Part shown: positions 9,307 to 19,789 of the stretch, in pieces
How the letters are laid out: each line of letters starts with the position of its first letter
How positions within the stretch are numbered: position 1 is the stretch's first letter
Assembly: GCF_008124525.1 (NCBI RefSeq)
Contig: NZ_VNHJ01000002.1
Location: 124,001-188,000 of the forward strand
DNA: 64,000 nucleotides
DNA from: Oceanicella actignis
Lineage (GTDB): Bacteria > Pseudomonadota > Alphaproteobacteria > Rhodobacterales > Rhodobacteraceae
Direction: 5' to 3'
The notes under the pieces: generated by a model
Told to the model about the DNA's origin: nothing
Databases searched by the model: none
What the model saw: only the letters and a program-made list of their open reading frames with translations
Translations under genes and position numbers: made by a program

Positions 9307-9994
9307 GTTTCCCCACATCTCCTCGAGGGTGCGGAGACCTGCCGGTCGCGCCTGCGCCGCGGCCCCCGGAAGAAGGGCGCATTGCGTCAAGGCGACCGTT
9401 ATGGCAGGCATGTCCCCGCAACATCCGTTGCAAACCGTGCGGCGGCAGGAACCCGGCCAGGCGATCGCCGCCGCACACCTCTTTCCTTCTTCATGCGGCG
9501 CCGAGCCTTGTGACCACGAGCCGCACAGGCATGCTGTCGGACCCTCGTCGAGGGAATCAAGCTTTCCGCCCCGCCGATGCTGCACTGCGGCGCCAGAATG
9601 CCCACGATTTGTGCAGGAATGCAGGGATTGCGCGTTTTCGCATCTTTGTGTGATCCGAGGATGCGTCTTTTTTGGGCGAATCGATTCGCCCGCCGTAGCC
9701 GCAGGCCCGCGCCCAGGCCGCAGCCGGAGCGTGAATTCAGATCTCACGAAGAGCTCCCCTCGCCCCGGGTCCGCCGGCCCTTGCGCGTGGACGGCGCATC
9801 CGCGCTCCGCCCGAGTTGGGCGCCGCGCCGCTCACAGGCCCGTGCAGGCTGAGTCGACCAAGGCGCCCAAAGGGGCGCGTCGGCGATTCTCGGGCGGGTG
9901 TCGAGGGCGAACGAAAGGGCGTCGCGGCCAGCCCGTTGCGCGGGTTGGCGACGACGCCCTCAAGATCCTCGGGAGCCGAGGAGAATTGGAAATT
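9307..9994. other. 688-bp intergenic region upstream of urtA
   Basis: No convincing gene is seen on either strand. This stretch must hold the urt promoter and control sites. I looked for a sigma-54 -24/-12 element on the minus strand and found only near misses with the wrong GG-to-GC spacing. The clearest structure is an 18-bp perfect palindrome at 9674-9691, listed separately. Confidence 0.5.
9674..9691. repeat. 18-bp perfect palindrome GGGCGAATCGATTCGCCC
   Basis: The sequence reads the same on both strands with no loop, and is flanked by a run of six T on its left. It lies about 370 bp upstream of urtA. The half-site GGGCGAATC recurs downstream of betA (57376-57439), so this may be a repeated element or a protein-binding site and not a terminator. 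Confidence 0.6.
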
Positions 9995-10069
9995 TGGCAT
10001 CCCCTAGGGGAATCGAACCCCTGTTTCCACCGTGAGAGGGTGGCGTCCTAACCGCTAGACGAAGGGGAC
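9995..10069 (-). tRNA. tRNA-Glu (anticodon CTC)
   Basis: The minus strand folds as a 75-nt tRNA with CCA encoded. The acceptor stem GTCCCCT pairs with AGGGGAT (G-U at the first pair), the D arm contains TAGCGGTTAGG, the anticodon stem-loop is CCACC-CTCTCAC-GGTGG giving anticodon CTC, and the T arm is CAGGGGTTCGATTCCCCT. CTC reads GAG glutamate codons, very common in this GC-rich genome. It stands alone between the urt promoter region and a small membrane-protein gene. No attachment-site duplication was noticed nearby. Confidence 0.95.
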
Positions 10070-10188
10070 GCAGGCCCGACGTGCGGTGTGGCGCGCTATT
10101 TAGAGGGGGCTTGCGCGCTTGTCAAGCGGCTGTTGCGCGTGGCCGCGGCGGCTTTCGGCCAGGCGCCCCCGCGCCCGGCCGCAGGCCG

Positions 10189-10572
10189 TCAGTCGCCGGC
10201 GCGCGCATCCTGCGGCGGCGCGCGGCGCACCGGCACGCGATAGAGCTCGCGGCCGTCCTCGCGCGACAGGCCCAGCAGCCATTCGGCGCCGTCGGGCATG
10301 CGCGTCAACACCATGATCGCGGCGGCGTCTCCGCCCAGCGCCAGGGGCTCTGCGCCCTCGGGCAGAACCAGCGATTCGGCCCGCACCGGCGCCGGCGCGC
10401 CGGCGGGCGCGGCGCGCGTCAGCCGCCAGGCGATCGTCGCCGCGATCAGCGCCATGCCCAGCGCCAGCACCAGCATCAGCCCCATCACCGCGCGGCGCAG
10501 CGCCTTGATGCGGGGCGGTTCGGGGAATTCCTGCTCCTCCTCGAGCGGGTCTCGCGCTAGGTTCCGGGTCAT
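10189..10572 (-). CDS. Small single-pass membrane protein (DUF6476-like)
   Basis: A 127-residue protein with a charged N-terminus (MTRNLARDPLEEEQEFPEPP), one membrane helix at about residues 28-50 (AVMGLMLVLALGMALIAATI) and a short domain containing LALGGDAAAIMVLTR and GAEWLLGLSREDGRELYRVP. The layout resembles a family of uncharacterised Rhodobacterales proteins found next to a pseudouridine synthase. Its function is unknown. The ATG at 10570-10572 has a good ribosome site (GGAAGG, 7 bases upstream) and shares a CATG tetranucleotide with the divergent rluA-like start. A longer upstream frame is antisense to that gene and was not used. Confidence 0.75.
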   Translation of the reverse strand: MTRNLARDPLEEEQEFPEPPRIKALRRAVMGLMLVLALGMALIAATIAWRLTRAAPAGAPAPVRAESLVLPEGAEPLALGGDAAAIMVLTRMPDGAEWLLGLSREDGRELYRVPVRRAPPQDARAGD

Positions 10573-11662
10573 GACGCATCCTTCCACGAACGACGACGGG
10601 GCGGTGACCCTCGTCATACCCGAATCCATGGCCGGCGAAAGGCTGGACAAGGCGCTGGCCGCCCTGGCGCCGGCGGGGGCGGGGCTGTCGCGCTCGCGCA
10701 TCCAGGCGCTGATCGAGGCGGGCGCCGTGCGCGGCCCCGACGGCGCGGCCGCGGCGCCGCGCGCGCGCGCGCAGGCGGGACAGACCTGGCGCGTTTCGCC
10801 GCCGCCGCCGGCGCCCGCCGCGCCCGCGCCCGAGGCCATTCCCCTGCGGGTGCTTTACGAGGACGACGCGCTGATCGTGATCGACAAGCCGCCGGGCATG
10901 GTCGTGCACCCCGCGCCGGGGGCCGAATCGGGCACGCTGGTCAATGCGCTCATCGCCCATTGCGGCGAATCGCTTTCGGGCGTCGGGGGCGAGCGGCGGC
11001 CGGGCATCGTGCACCGGATCGACAAGGACACCTCGGGCGTGCTGGTGGCGGCCAAGACGGACGCCGCCCATCAGGGCCTGGCCGCGCAGTTCGCCGCCCA
11101 TGATCTCGAGCGCAGCTACCTTGCGGTGTGCTGGGGCGCGCCGCATCCGGGCGATCCGCGGCTGCGCGGCCTGCCGGGGCTGAGCGTCGAGCCCGGCGGG
11201 TGGATGCGCCTCGAGACGCAGATCGACCGTCACCGCGCCGACCGCAAGCGGATGGCGGTGTGCGCCTCGGGCGGGCGGCGGGCGGTGACGCGATTCCGCG
11301 CGACGGAAATCTTCGGCCCGCGCGTTCAAGAGGGTGTCGGCGGCGCGGCGGCGCTGATCGAGTGCCGGCTCGAGACCGGGCGCACGCACCAGATCCGGGT
11401 GCATCTGAGCCATTGCGGCCATCCGCTGGTGGGCGATCCGGTCTATGGGCGCGCCCGCCCCGTGCGCCGCGGCGCGCTGGAGCAGGCGGCGGCCGAGGCC
11501 CTGGCCGCGTTCCCGCGCCAGGCGCTGCACGCGGCGACGCTGGGCTTTCGACACCCGATCACCGGGCGCGAGCTGCGCTTCTCGGCGCCGCCGCCGCCGG
11601 ACATGGCCGCGCTGATCGCGGCGCTGCGCGGCGGCGCGCCGGGGCCGGAGGCGGAAGATTGA
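10571..11662 (+). CDS. RluA-family 23S rRNA pseudouridine synthase (RluD-like)
   Basis: A 363-residue enzyme with an N-terminal S4-like RNA-binding domain (AGERLDKALAAL, LSRSRIQALIEAGAV) and a pseudouridine synthase domain. The catalytic motif is GIVHRIDKDTSGVLVAAKT, with the invariant Asp in HRIDKDTSG; the partner motifs are VIDKPPGMVVHPAPG and ETGRTHQIRVHLSHCGHPLVGD. It probably modifies uridines of helix 69 or a related 23S site. The start (MTHPSTNDDG) has only a weak ribosome site; a later ATG at 10628 is possible but would trim the S4 strand. No paralogue is in the window to separate RluC from RluD function. Confidence 0.9.
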   Translation: MTHPSTNDDGAVTLVIPESMAGERLDKALAALAPAGAGLSRSRIQALIEAGAVRGPDGAAAAPRARAQAGQTWRVSPPPPAPAAPAPEAIPLRVLYEDDALIVIDKPPGMVVHPAPGAESGTLVNALIAHCGESLSGVGGERRPGIVHRIDKDTSGVLVAAKTDAAHQGLAAQFAAHDLERSYLAVCWGAPHPGDPRLRGLPGLSVEPGGWMRLETQIDRHRADRKRMAVCASGGRRAVTRFRATEIFGPRVQEGVGGAAALIECRLETGRTHQIRVHLSHCGHPLVGDPVYGRARPVRRGALEQAAAEALAAFPRQALHAATLGFRHPITGRELRFSAPPPPDMAALIAALRGGAPGPEAED

Positions 11663-11676
11663 TCGCCCCCAAGGGC

Positions 11677-11705
11677 TTGCGCCCGCGCCGCGCGCCAACC
11701 ATATG
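11677..11705 (+). promoter_or_regulatory. Putative rpoH promoter
   Basis: TTGCGC, 17 bases, then CATATG lies about 40 bases upstream of the rpoH start. The -10 match is poor, and the CTTG at the -35 could also be read as a sigma-32-type element with a non-standard spacer. This is a candidate only. Confidence 0.3.
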
Positions 11706-11743
11706 ACCACGCCGGCCGCGCGTCGGCGACAAGGAGGGACATG

Positions 11744-13799
<2,056 letters not shown>

Positions 13800-13823
13800 G
13801 ACGCGCCCTCAAGACCGCGTCGC

Positions 13824-13850
13824 AAGGCCCCGCGCGTTGCGCGGGGCCTT
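13824..13850 (+). terminator. Rho-independent-like terminator after mdh
   Basis: A perfect 12-bp stem (AAGGCCCCGCGC with GCGCGGGGCCTT) with loop GTT begins 25 bases after the mdh stop. The T-run is limited to the two Ts closing the stem, so termination strength is uncertain. Confidence 0.75.
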
Positions 13851-13926
13851 CGGCATGTCGGCCCCGCGCCTTGCGTCGCGCATGGCCGCGTGGTTTACCA
13901 GAAGTTGAAATCCAACGGAGCCGCCC

Positions 13927-14544
13927 ATGGAAAAGTTCGTCAAGCTGACCGGCGTCGCAGCGCCGCTGCCGCTGATCAATGTCGACACCGACATGATCAT
14001 CCCCAAGCAGTTCCTCAAGACCATCAAGCGCACGGGGCTGGGCAAGCACCTGTTCGACGAGATGCGTTATGACGAGAACGGCCGCGAGATCCCCGATTTC
14101 GTCCTGAACCAGCCCGCCTATCGCGAGGCGAAGATCCTGGTGACGGGCGAGAATTTCGGCTGCGGCTCGTCGCGCGAGCATGCGCCCTGGGCGATCGCCG
14201 ATTTCGGCATCCGCTGCATCATCGCCCCCAGCTTCGCCGACATCTTCTACAACAACTGCTTCAAGAACGGCATCCTGCCCGTCGTCCTGCCGCAGGAGGA
14301 CGTGGACAAGCTGATGGACGACGCCCGCCGCGGCGCCAACGCCGTGGTCACCGTGGATCTCGAGTCGCAGACCATCACCGGCCCCGACGGCGGCGAGATC
14401 CGCTTCGACATCGATCCGTTCCGCAAGCACTGCCTGCTCAACGGTCTGGACGACATCGGCCTGACCATGGCCAAGGTGGACCGCATCGACGCCTACGAGG
14501 CGCGCATGGCCGCCGAGCGCCCCTGGCTGCGCGCGGCGAGCTGA
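13927..14544 (+). CDS. leuD: 3-Isopropylmalate dehydratase small subunit
   Basis: A 205-residue LeuD, the swivel domain of isopropylmalate isomerase, which interconverts 2- and 3-isopropylmalate in leucine synthesis. It shows [16 protein letters not shown], the loop [17 protein letters not shown] that contacts substrate, and [19 protein letters not shown]. The large subunit leuC is not in the window, so it must lie elsewhere. The gene begins a plus-strand run of leuD, two unknowns and leuB. Confidence 0.96.
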   Translation: MEKFVKLTGVAAPLPLINVDTDMIIPKQFLKTIKRTGLGKHLFDEMRYDENGREIPDFVLNQPAYREAKILVTGENFGCGSSREHAPWAIADFGIRCIIAPSFADIFYNNCFKNGILPVVLPQEDVDKLMDDARRGANAVVTVDLESQTITGPDGGEIRFDIDPFRKHCLLNGLDDIGLTMAKVDRIDAYEARMAAERPWLRAAS

Positions 14545-14586
14545 TCATGCCTGTGGGCGCCGCAACTCCGGGATGAGGAGGGCGCG

Positions 14587-15381
14587 ATGAGAAGGCTGCC
14601 CGGAGCCTTGATCCGTGCGCTTCTCGTCGCGCTCGTCATCGCGGCGCCCTCTCTTCTGATTCCCGGCGCATCGGCCAGCGCCCGCGAGGTCAGCGCCATC
14701 ATCGGCCTCATCGCGGGCGCCTTCGTCATGTTCGAATATGGCGCGCCGAATCCGGGGCTGGTCGATTTCCGCTTCGCGCCGCCCTACAACCGCGCGCGCT
14801 TCGCGGTGTTCTCGGCCGCGCTGCTGCTGCTGACCTTCTATGCGCGCGCGCTGGCGGGGGTGGACTCGTTCTCGCCCGAGCTGGCGCGGCTGGCGCTGCG
14901 GCTGGGCGCCTTGCTGGACTTTCCGCTCAGCCCGGTGCGCCTGGCGGTCGAGCTGCTGGCCGATCCCGCCGCGCCGCGGCAGGCCGAAGCGCTGCGCGGC
15001 GCGGCGGCGCTGGGCTTCTTGACCGGGGTCATCGGCGCGGCGTTCTTCGGCGCGCTGCTGTGGATCTTTCCCTGGCCAATGGAGCGCGAGACCTTCAATC
15101 TGTGGTTCAACATGCCCACGCTTGAAACCGCCTATGGGCGCGATCTCGAGCGCCGCCTGCTGCGGCTGAGCGTCCTCGTGACGCTGGCCGGGCTGGCCGC
15201 GCCCTATCTGATGCTGATCGTGGCCTCCAAGGCGGGCGGCCTGCTGGACCCGGCCGCGCTGCGCGAGCCGCTGGCGTTGGTCTGGGCCGCGGCGCTGTGG
15301 GGCGCGGCGCCGCCGCTGACGGTGCTGCGCGGCGCGATCATCCTGAAGATCGCGCTTCTGGTCCGCAGGGCGCGCGAATGA
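14587..15381 (+). CDS. Uncharacterised multi-pass membrane protein in the leu cluster
   Basis: A 264-residue protein with about five to six hydrophobic segments: LIRALLVALVIAAPSLLIPG, IIGLIAGAFVMFEYG, FAVFSAALLLLTFYARALAG, a segment near GFLTGVIGAAFFGALLWIFP, VLVTLAGLAAPYLMLIVAS and a final ALVWAAALWGAAPPLTVLRG. I recognise no family motif or catalytic residues. A GAGGAGGG ribosome site precedes the ATG. It begins 42 bases after leuD, and its stop overlaps the start of the next gene (ATGA), so the two are probably coupled. A role linked to the exported hydrolase that follows is an inference from position only. Confidence 0.8.
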   Translation: MRRLPGALIRALLVALVIAAPSLLIPGASASAREVSAIIGLIAGAFVMFEYGAPNPGLVDFRFAPPYNRARFAVFSAALLLLTFYARALAGVDSFSPELARLALRLGALLDFPLSPVRLAVELLADPAAPRQAEALRGAAALGFLTGVIGAAFFGALLWIFPWPMERETFNLWFNMPTLETAYGRDLERRLLRLSVLVTLAGLAAPYLMLIVASKAGGLLDPAALREPLALVWAAALWGAAPPLTVLRGAIILKIALLVRRARE

Positions 15382-16616
15382 TCGGGCGGCGCGCCTTCGT
15401 CGCCGGGGCCGCCCTGGCCGCGGCGTGCCGACTTGCCGCCTTGCCCGCGGCCGCGGCGGCCGAGCAGGCGGGCGCGTGGCCGCCGCCGCCCGCCGCGGGG
15501 GCCATCCGCGTGGCGACGTTCAACGCCTCGCTCTCGCGGCGCGGGCCGGGGCTGGCGTGGAAGGCGATCGCCCAGGGGCGCGATCCCCAGCCGCGCGCCG
15601 TGGCCGAGATCATCCGCCGCGTGCGCCCCGACATCCTGCTCATCAACGAGCTGGATCACGACCCCGAGGGCCTGGCCCTGCGCGCGCTGGCCGATGTCTT
15701 GCGCAGGCCGGCCGACGGGCTGCCGGGCGTGGACTATCCGCACCTGTTCTCGGCCCCCGTCAATGCGGGCGAGCCCTCGGGCCTTGACCTTGACGGCGAC
15801 GGCGTCGCGACGGGGCCGGGCGACGCCTTCGGCTGGGGCGCCTTCCCCGGCCAGTATGGCATGGCGCTGCTCAGCCGTTTTCCCATCGACGCGGCGCGCG
15901 CGCGCAGCTTCCGGCTGCTGAAATGGGCGCAGATGCCCGACTCGCTCTTGCCGGTCGCGCATTACGGTCCGGCGGCGCCGGCGCTGCGGCTGTCCTCGAA
16001 GTCGCATTGGGACGTGCCGGCGATGCTGCCCGGCGGCGTCGAGCTGCGGATCCTGGCCAGCCACCCCACGCCGCCGGTCTTCGACGGGCCCGAGGACCGC
16101 AACGGCCGCCGCAATCACGACGAGATCCGCTTCTGGCTCGACTACCTGGCCGGCGCCGACTGGATCGTCGACGATGCGGGCGTCGCGGGGGGGCTGCCGG
16201 CGGGCGCGGCCTTCGTCATCATGGGCGATCTCAACGCCGATCCCCAGGACGGCGAGGCGCGGCGCGATCCCATACGGGCGCTCCTGGCCTCGCCGCTGGT
16301 GCAGGACCCGCGCCCCGCCAGCCCCGGCGCGGCCGCCGCCGCCGCGGCGCAGGGGGGCGAGAACGCGCGCCACCGGGGCGATCCGGCCTTCGACACCGCC
16401 GATTGGCGCGACAAGGGCGGGCCGGGCAACCTGCGCGTGGACTATGTGCTGCCGGCGGCGGGGCTGCGGGTTGCGGGGGCGGGGGTGTTCTGGCCCGCGC
16501 CGCACGATCCGCTGGCGCGGCTGGTCAAGGGCGGACGGCGCCCGGCCAGCTCGGACCACCGCCTTGTGTGGGTCGATCTGCTCGCGCCCGGCGCCGGCGC
16601 GTCGCCGCGGCCCTGA
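15378..16616 (+). CDS. Exported endonuclease/exonuclease/phosphatase (EEP) family hydrolase
   Basis: A 412-residue protein with a Tat-like signal (MIGRRAFVAGAALAAACRLA, cleavage near the AAAAA-E boundary at about residue 30). EEP-fold motifs follow in order: IRVATFNASLSRRG, DILLINELDHDPEGLAL with the metal-binding Glu, ILASHPTPP, FVIMGDLNADPQDGEA, LRVDYVLPA and SSDHRLVWVDL with the catalytic Asp-His. It is therefore probably a periplasmic phosphodiesterase or nuclease-like enzyme; the substrate is unknown. It overlaps the preceding membrane protein by four bases and precedes leuB by 69 bases. Confidence 0.85.
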   Translation: MIGRRAFVAGAALAAACRLAALPAAAAAEQAGAWPPPPAAGAIRVATFNASLSRRGPGLAWKAIAQGRDPQPRAVAEIIRRVRPDILLINELDHDPEGLALRALADVLRRPADGLPGVDYPHLFSAPVNAGEPSGLDLDGDGVATGPGDAFGWGAFPGQYGMALLSRFPIDAARARSFRLLKWAQMPDSLLPVAHYGPAAPALRLSSKSHWDVPAMLPGGVELRILASHPTPPVFDGPEDRNGRRNHDEIRFWLDYLAGADWIVDDAGVAGGLPAGAAFVIMGDLNADPQDGEARRDPIRALLASPLVQDPRPASPGAAAAAAAQGGENARHRGDPAFDTADWRDKGGPGNLRVDYVLPAAGLRVAGAGVFWPAPHDPLARLVKGGRRPASSDHRLVWVDLLAPGAGASPRP

Positions 16617-16685
16617 GCGGGCGCCTTGACCGCGGGCCGCTTGGGGGCTACGCGCTGGGCGGAACGCAATTTCAGGGAGCGCGAC

Positions 16686-17795
16686 ATGTCCAACCCCTCA
16701 CTTCTGATCCTGCCCGGCGACGGCATCGGCCCCGAGGTCATGGCCGAGGTGCGCAAGGTCATCGACTGGTTCGGCGCCAAGCGGGGCATCGTCTTCGACG
16801 TCGAGGAGGATCTGGTGGGCGGCGCGGCCTATGACGCCCACGGCACGCCCCTGACGGACGAGACCATGGCCAAGGCGCAGTCCGTGGACGCGGTGCTGCT
16901 GGGCGCGGTGGGCGGCCCGAAATACGATTCGCTGGACTTCTCGGTGAAGCCCGAGCGCGGCCTGCTGCGCCTGCGCAAGGAGATGGACCTTTACGCCAAC
17001 CTGCGCCCGGCGCAGTGCTTCGACGCGCTGGCCGATTTCTCGTCCCTCAAGCCCGAGATCGTCGCGGGGCTCGACATCATGATCGTGCGCGAGCTGACCT
17101 CGGGCATCTATTTCGGCGAGCCGCGCGGGATCCAGACGCTGCCCGACGGCTCGCGCGTCGGCATCAACACCCAGCGCTACACCACCGAAGAGATCCGGCG
17201 CGTGGCGCGCTCGGCCTTCGAGCTGGCGCGCCGGCGCAACAACCGGGTCTGCTCGATGGAGAAGGCCAACGTCATGGAGTCGGGCATTCTCTGGCGCGAA
17301 GAGGTCCAGTGGGTGCACGACAACGAATACCCGGACGTCGAGCTGAGCCACATGTATGCCGACGCCGGCGCCATGCAGCTGGTGCGCTGGCCCAAGCAGT
17401 TCGACGTGATCGTGACCGACAACCTGTTCGGCGACATCCTGTCCGACTGCGCCGCCATGCTGACCGGCTCGCTGGGGATGCTGCCCTCGGCCAGCCTGGG
17501 GGCGCCCATGGCCAACGGCCGGCCCAAGGCGCTGTATGAGCCGGTGCATGGCTCGGCGCCCGACATCGCCGGCCAGGGCAAGGCCAATCCCTGCGCCTGC
17601 ATCCTCAGCTTCGCCATGGCGCTGCGCTACTCGTTCGATCTGGGCGAGGAGGCCACGCGGCTGGAAAAGGCGGTCGAGAAGGTTCTGGACGACGGCGTGC
17701 GCACCGCCGACCTGATGCAGAAAGAGGGCGGAACGCCCGCCAGCACCTCGCAGATGGGCGACGCCATCGTGGCGGCGCTGGACGCCTCGCTCTGA
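16686..17795 (+). CDS. leuB: 3-Isopropylmalate dehydrogenase
   Basis: A 369-residue decarboxylating dehydrogenase of the leucine pathway, converting 3-isopropylmalate to 2-ketoisocaproate. Key segments: [24 protein letters not shown], substrate arginines in [19 protein letters not shown], the [14 protein letters not shown] loop, the metal-binding [17 protein letters not shown], and the NAD-binding [18 protein letters not shown]. The ATG at 16686 follows an AGGGAG ribosome site; upstream in-frame codons were rejected as spacer. Confidence 0.96.
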   Translation: MSNPSLLILPGDGIGPEVMAEVRKVIDWFGAKRGIVFDVEEDLVGGAAYDAHGTPLTDETMAKAQSVDAVLLGAVGGPKYDSLDFSVKPERGLLRLRKEMDLYANLRPAQCFDALADFSSLKPEIVAGLDIMIVRELTSGIYFGEPRGIQTLPDGSRVGINTQRYTTEEIRRVARSAFELARRRNNRVCSMEKANVMESGILWREEVQWVHDNEYPDVELSHMYADAGAMQLVRWPKQFDVIVTDNLFGDILSDCAAMLTGSLGMLPSASLGAPMANGRPKALYEPVHGSAPDIAGQGKANPCACILSFAMALRYSFDLGEEATRLEKAVEKVLDDGVRTADLMQKEGGTPASTSQMGDAIVAALDASL

Positions 17796-17819
17796 CCCCC
17801 CGCCAGCCCCGCCCTGACG

Positions 17820-17846
17820 CGCCCGCCGGCCCCGCGCCGGCGGGCG
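17820..17846 (+). terminator. Terminator after leuB
   Basis: A 10-bp perfect stem (GCCCGCCGGC with GCCGGCGGGC), loop CCCGC, extended by one C-G pair and followed by TTTC, lies 25 bases after the leuB stop. It fits the end of the leu cluster. Confidence 0.75.
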
Positions 17847-18263
17847 TTTCGCATGGCGGCAGGGGCGACAGAGGCGGGGGCCCGGCGCCCGTGCGATGAT
17901 CGCGCGCCCGCCGAAGATCCGGGGGCGGCGGCCTCGCTTCATGCCTGCGCGCCGGGCGGCGCCGCTTTCGCCGCCGCTCGCGGCCCGTATCGGCAACGGC
18001 CGACGGGTCTGGCCAGGGCCATCGGCGATGGGCCCGCCTCGCCTGAAAACGGCCGGCGCGTCGCGCGCCGCGCCCTGGCGGCGATCGGGGTTTTCGGGCC
18101 AGGCGCCCGGCCGAGCTTCCGGCGCGTCGGCCGGCCCGTGCGGGGGGCTGCCGAGCCCGCGCGCCTTCGGGGGCCGCGCGGGTCGGGGCGGTCGTCGCGT
18201 GCCCGTGCGCGGGCGATCCCGAGGCCGGGTTCCGTCCCCCTCGGCGCGGCAAGGCCGCAACGA
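17847..18263. other. Intergenic region between convergent leuB and lpd
   Basis: About 420 bp between the two terminators of convergent genes. Open frames here are antisense or low-complexity and carry no family motif; I see no gene, tRNA or repeat. Confidence 0.5.
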
Positions 18264-18296
18264 CATCGCCCGCCGGCGCGGGACCGGCGGGCGATG
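18264..18296 (-). terminator. Terminator after lpd
   Basis: A perfect 13-bp inverted repeat (CATCGCCCGCCGG with CCGGCGGGCGATG) around a 7-base loop begins 20 bases beyond the lpd stop, at the end of the suc/odh gene run. The following minus-strand bases are TCGTTGC, only mildly T-rich. Confidence 0.75.
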
Positions 18297-18316
18297 GGGC
18301 GTCGGCCGCGGCGCGC

Positions 18317-19714
18317 TCAGGCGTGGATCGCGCCGTCGCCGCAGGCGAGCGCGGCCTCGCGCACCGCTTCCGAGAAGGTCGGGTGCGCGTGGCAGGTGCG
18401 GGCCACGTCCTCGGCCGCCGCGCCGAACTCCATCGCGACGCAGATCTCGTGGATCAGGTCGCCCGCCGCCGGGCCGATGATGTGCGCGCCCAGAATGCGG
18501 TCGGTCTCGGCGTCGGCCAGAAGCTTGACGAAACCGTCGGTGGCGAAGTTGGCCTTGGCGCGGCCGTTGCCCATGAAGGGGAACTTGCCGACCTTGTAGG
18601 CGCGGCCCTCTTCCTTGAGCTGCTCTTCGGTCTTGCCGACGGCGGCGACTTCGGGCGCGGTGTAGATCACCGAGGGGATCACGCCGTAATTCACATGCCC
18701 CGCCTTGCCGGCGATGATCTCGGCCACGGCGTAGCCCTCGTCCTCGGCCTTGTGGGCCAGCATCGGCCCGGCGATGACGTCGCCGATCGCATAGCAGCCC
18801 TCGAGCGAGGTGCGGAAATGCGAATCCACCGCCACGCGGCCGCGCTCGTCCAGCGCCACGCCCGCTTCCTCAAGCCCCAGCCCGGCGGTGTAGGGCTTGC
18901 GCCCCGTGGCCACCAGAACGGCGTCGCAGGCCAGCTCATGCGCGCTGTCGTCCTTGCGCAGCTTGTAGGCGACCTTGACCTCCTTGCCGCTGGCGTCCAC
19001 CGACTGCACCGCCGCGCCGAGGATGAAGTTCAGACCCTGCTTCTTGAGGATCTTCTGCAGCTGCTTGCAGACCTCGCCGTCCATGCCGGGGGTGATCTGG
19101 TCAAGATACTCGACCACCGTCACCTCGGCGCCCAGGCGCTTCCAGACCGAGCCGAGCTCGAGCCCGATCACGCCGGCGCCGATCACGACCAGGCGCTTGG
19201 GAACCTTGGTCAGCTCCAGCGCGCCGGTCGAGGACAGCACGCGCTTCTCGTCGATCTTGGCGAAGGGCGGGACGGCGACCTCGGAGCCCGTGGCGATGAC
19301 GATGTTGCGGGCGGACAGCGTCGCGGGCTTGTCGCCGTCGACCGCGACCTGACCCTTGCCGACGATGCGGCCCCAGCCGCGGACGTAGTCGACCTTGTTC
19401 TTCTTGAACAGGAACTCGATGCCCTGGGTGTTCGAGGCGACGACGCCGTTCTTGTAGTCCATCATCTTCTTCAGATCGACCGAGACGTCCTTGGCCGCGA
19501 TGCCCATCCTGGCGAACGAGCTCTGGGCCTCGTGCACCATCTCGGAGGCGTGCAGCAGCGCCTTGGAGGGGATGCACCCGACATTGAGGCAGGTGCCCCC
19601 GAGCGCGCCGCGCCCTTCGACGCAGGCGGTCTTGAGGCCCAGCTGCGCCGCGCGGATCGCGCAGACATAGCCGCCCGGGCCGCCGCCGATCACGATGACG
19701 TCGTATTCCGACAT
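18317..19714 (-). CDS. lpd: Dihydrolipoyl dehydrogenase (E3)
   Basis: A 465-residue flavoprotein that reoxidises the dihydrolipoyl groups of OdhB with NAD. It has the FAD motif [15 protein letters not shown], the redox pair Cys42 and Cys47 in [13 protein letters not shown], the NAD motif [14 protein letters not shown], the second FAD motif [16 protein letters not shown], and the dimer-interface catalytic HAHPTFSEA. Being 75 bases downstream of odhB, it is most likely the E3 of the 2-oxoglutarate dehydrogenase complex, though E3 may be shared with other complexes. Confidence 0.96.
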   Translation of the reverse strand: MSEYDVIVIGGGPGGYVCAIRAAQLGLKTACVEGRGALGGTCLNVGCIPSKALLHASEMVHEAQSSFARMGIAAKDVSVDLKKMMDYKNGVVASNTQGIEFLFKKNKVDYVRGWGRIVGKGQVAVDGDKPATLSARNIVIATGSEVAVPPFAKIDEKRVLSSTGALELTKVPKRLVVIGAGVIGLELGSVWKRLGAEVTVVEYLDQITPGMDGEVCKQLQKILKKQGLNFILGAAVQSVDASGKEVKVAYKLRKDDSAHELACDAVLVATGRKPYTAGLGLEEAGVALDERGRVAVDSHFRTSLEGCYAIGDVIAGPMLAHKAEDEGYAVAEIIAGKAGHVNYGVIPSVIYTAPEVAAVGKTEEQLKEEGRAYKVGKFPFMGNGRAKANFATDGFVKLLADAETDRILGAHIIGPAAGDLIHEICVAMEFGAAAEDVARTCHAHPTFSEAVREAALACGDGAIHA

Positions 19715-19789
19715 GAGTTCTCTCCGTTGTGGGCCGGCGGACCGGCCGTCAGGCGAAGGCGGGGCCGCGGCGGGCGGCCCCCCGGGACC

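Noticed and set aside
9307-9700. Sigma-54 (-24/-12) promoter for urtA
   Set aside because: Candidates on the minus strand had 8 or 9 bases between GG and GC where 10 are needed; none was acceptable.
9995-10069. tRNA-Glu as a genomic-island attachment site
   Set aside because: No integrase, no duplicated tRNA 3' end and no change in gene style were seen on either side.
11706-11743. RNA thermometer in the rpoH leader
   Set aside because: The predicted leader is only about 30 nt and I could not draw a stem that convincingly masks AGGAGGG.
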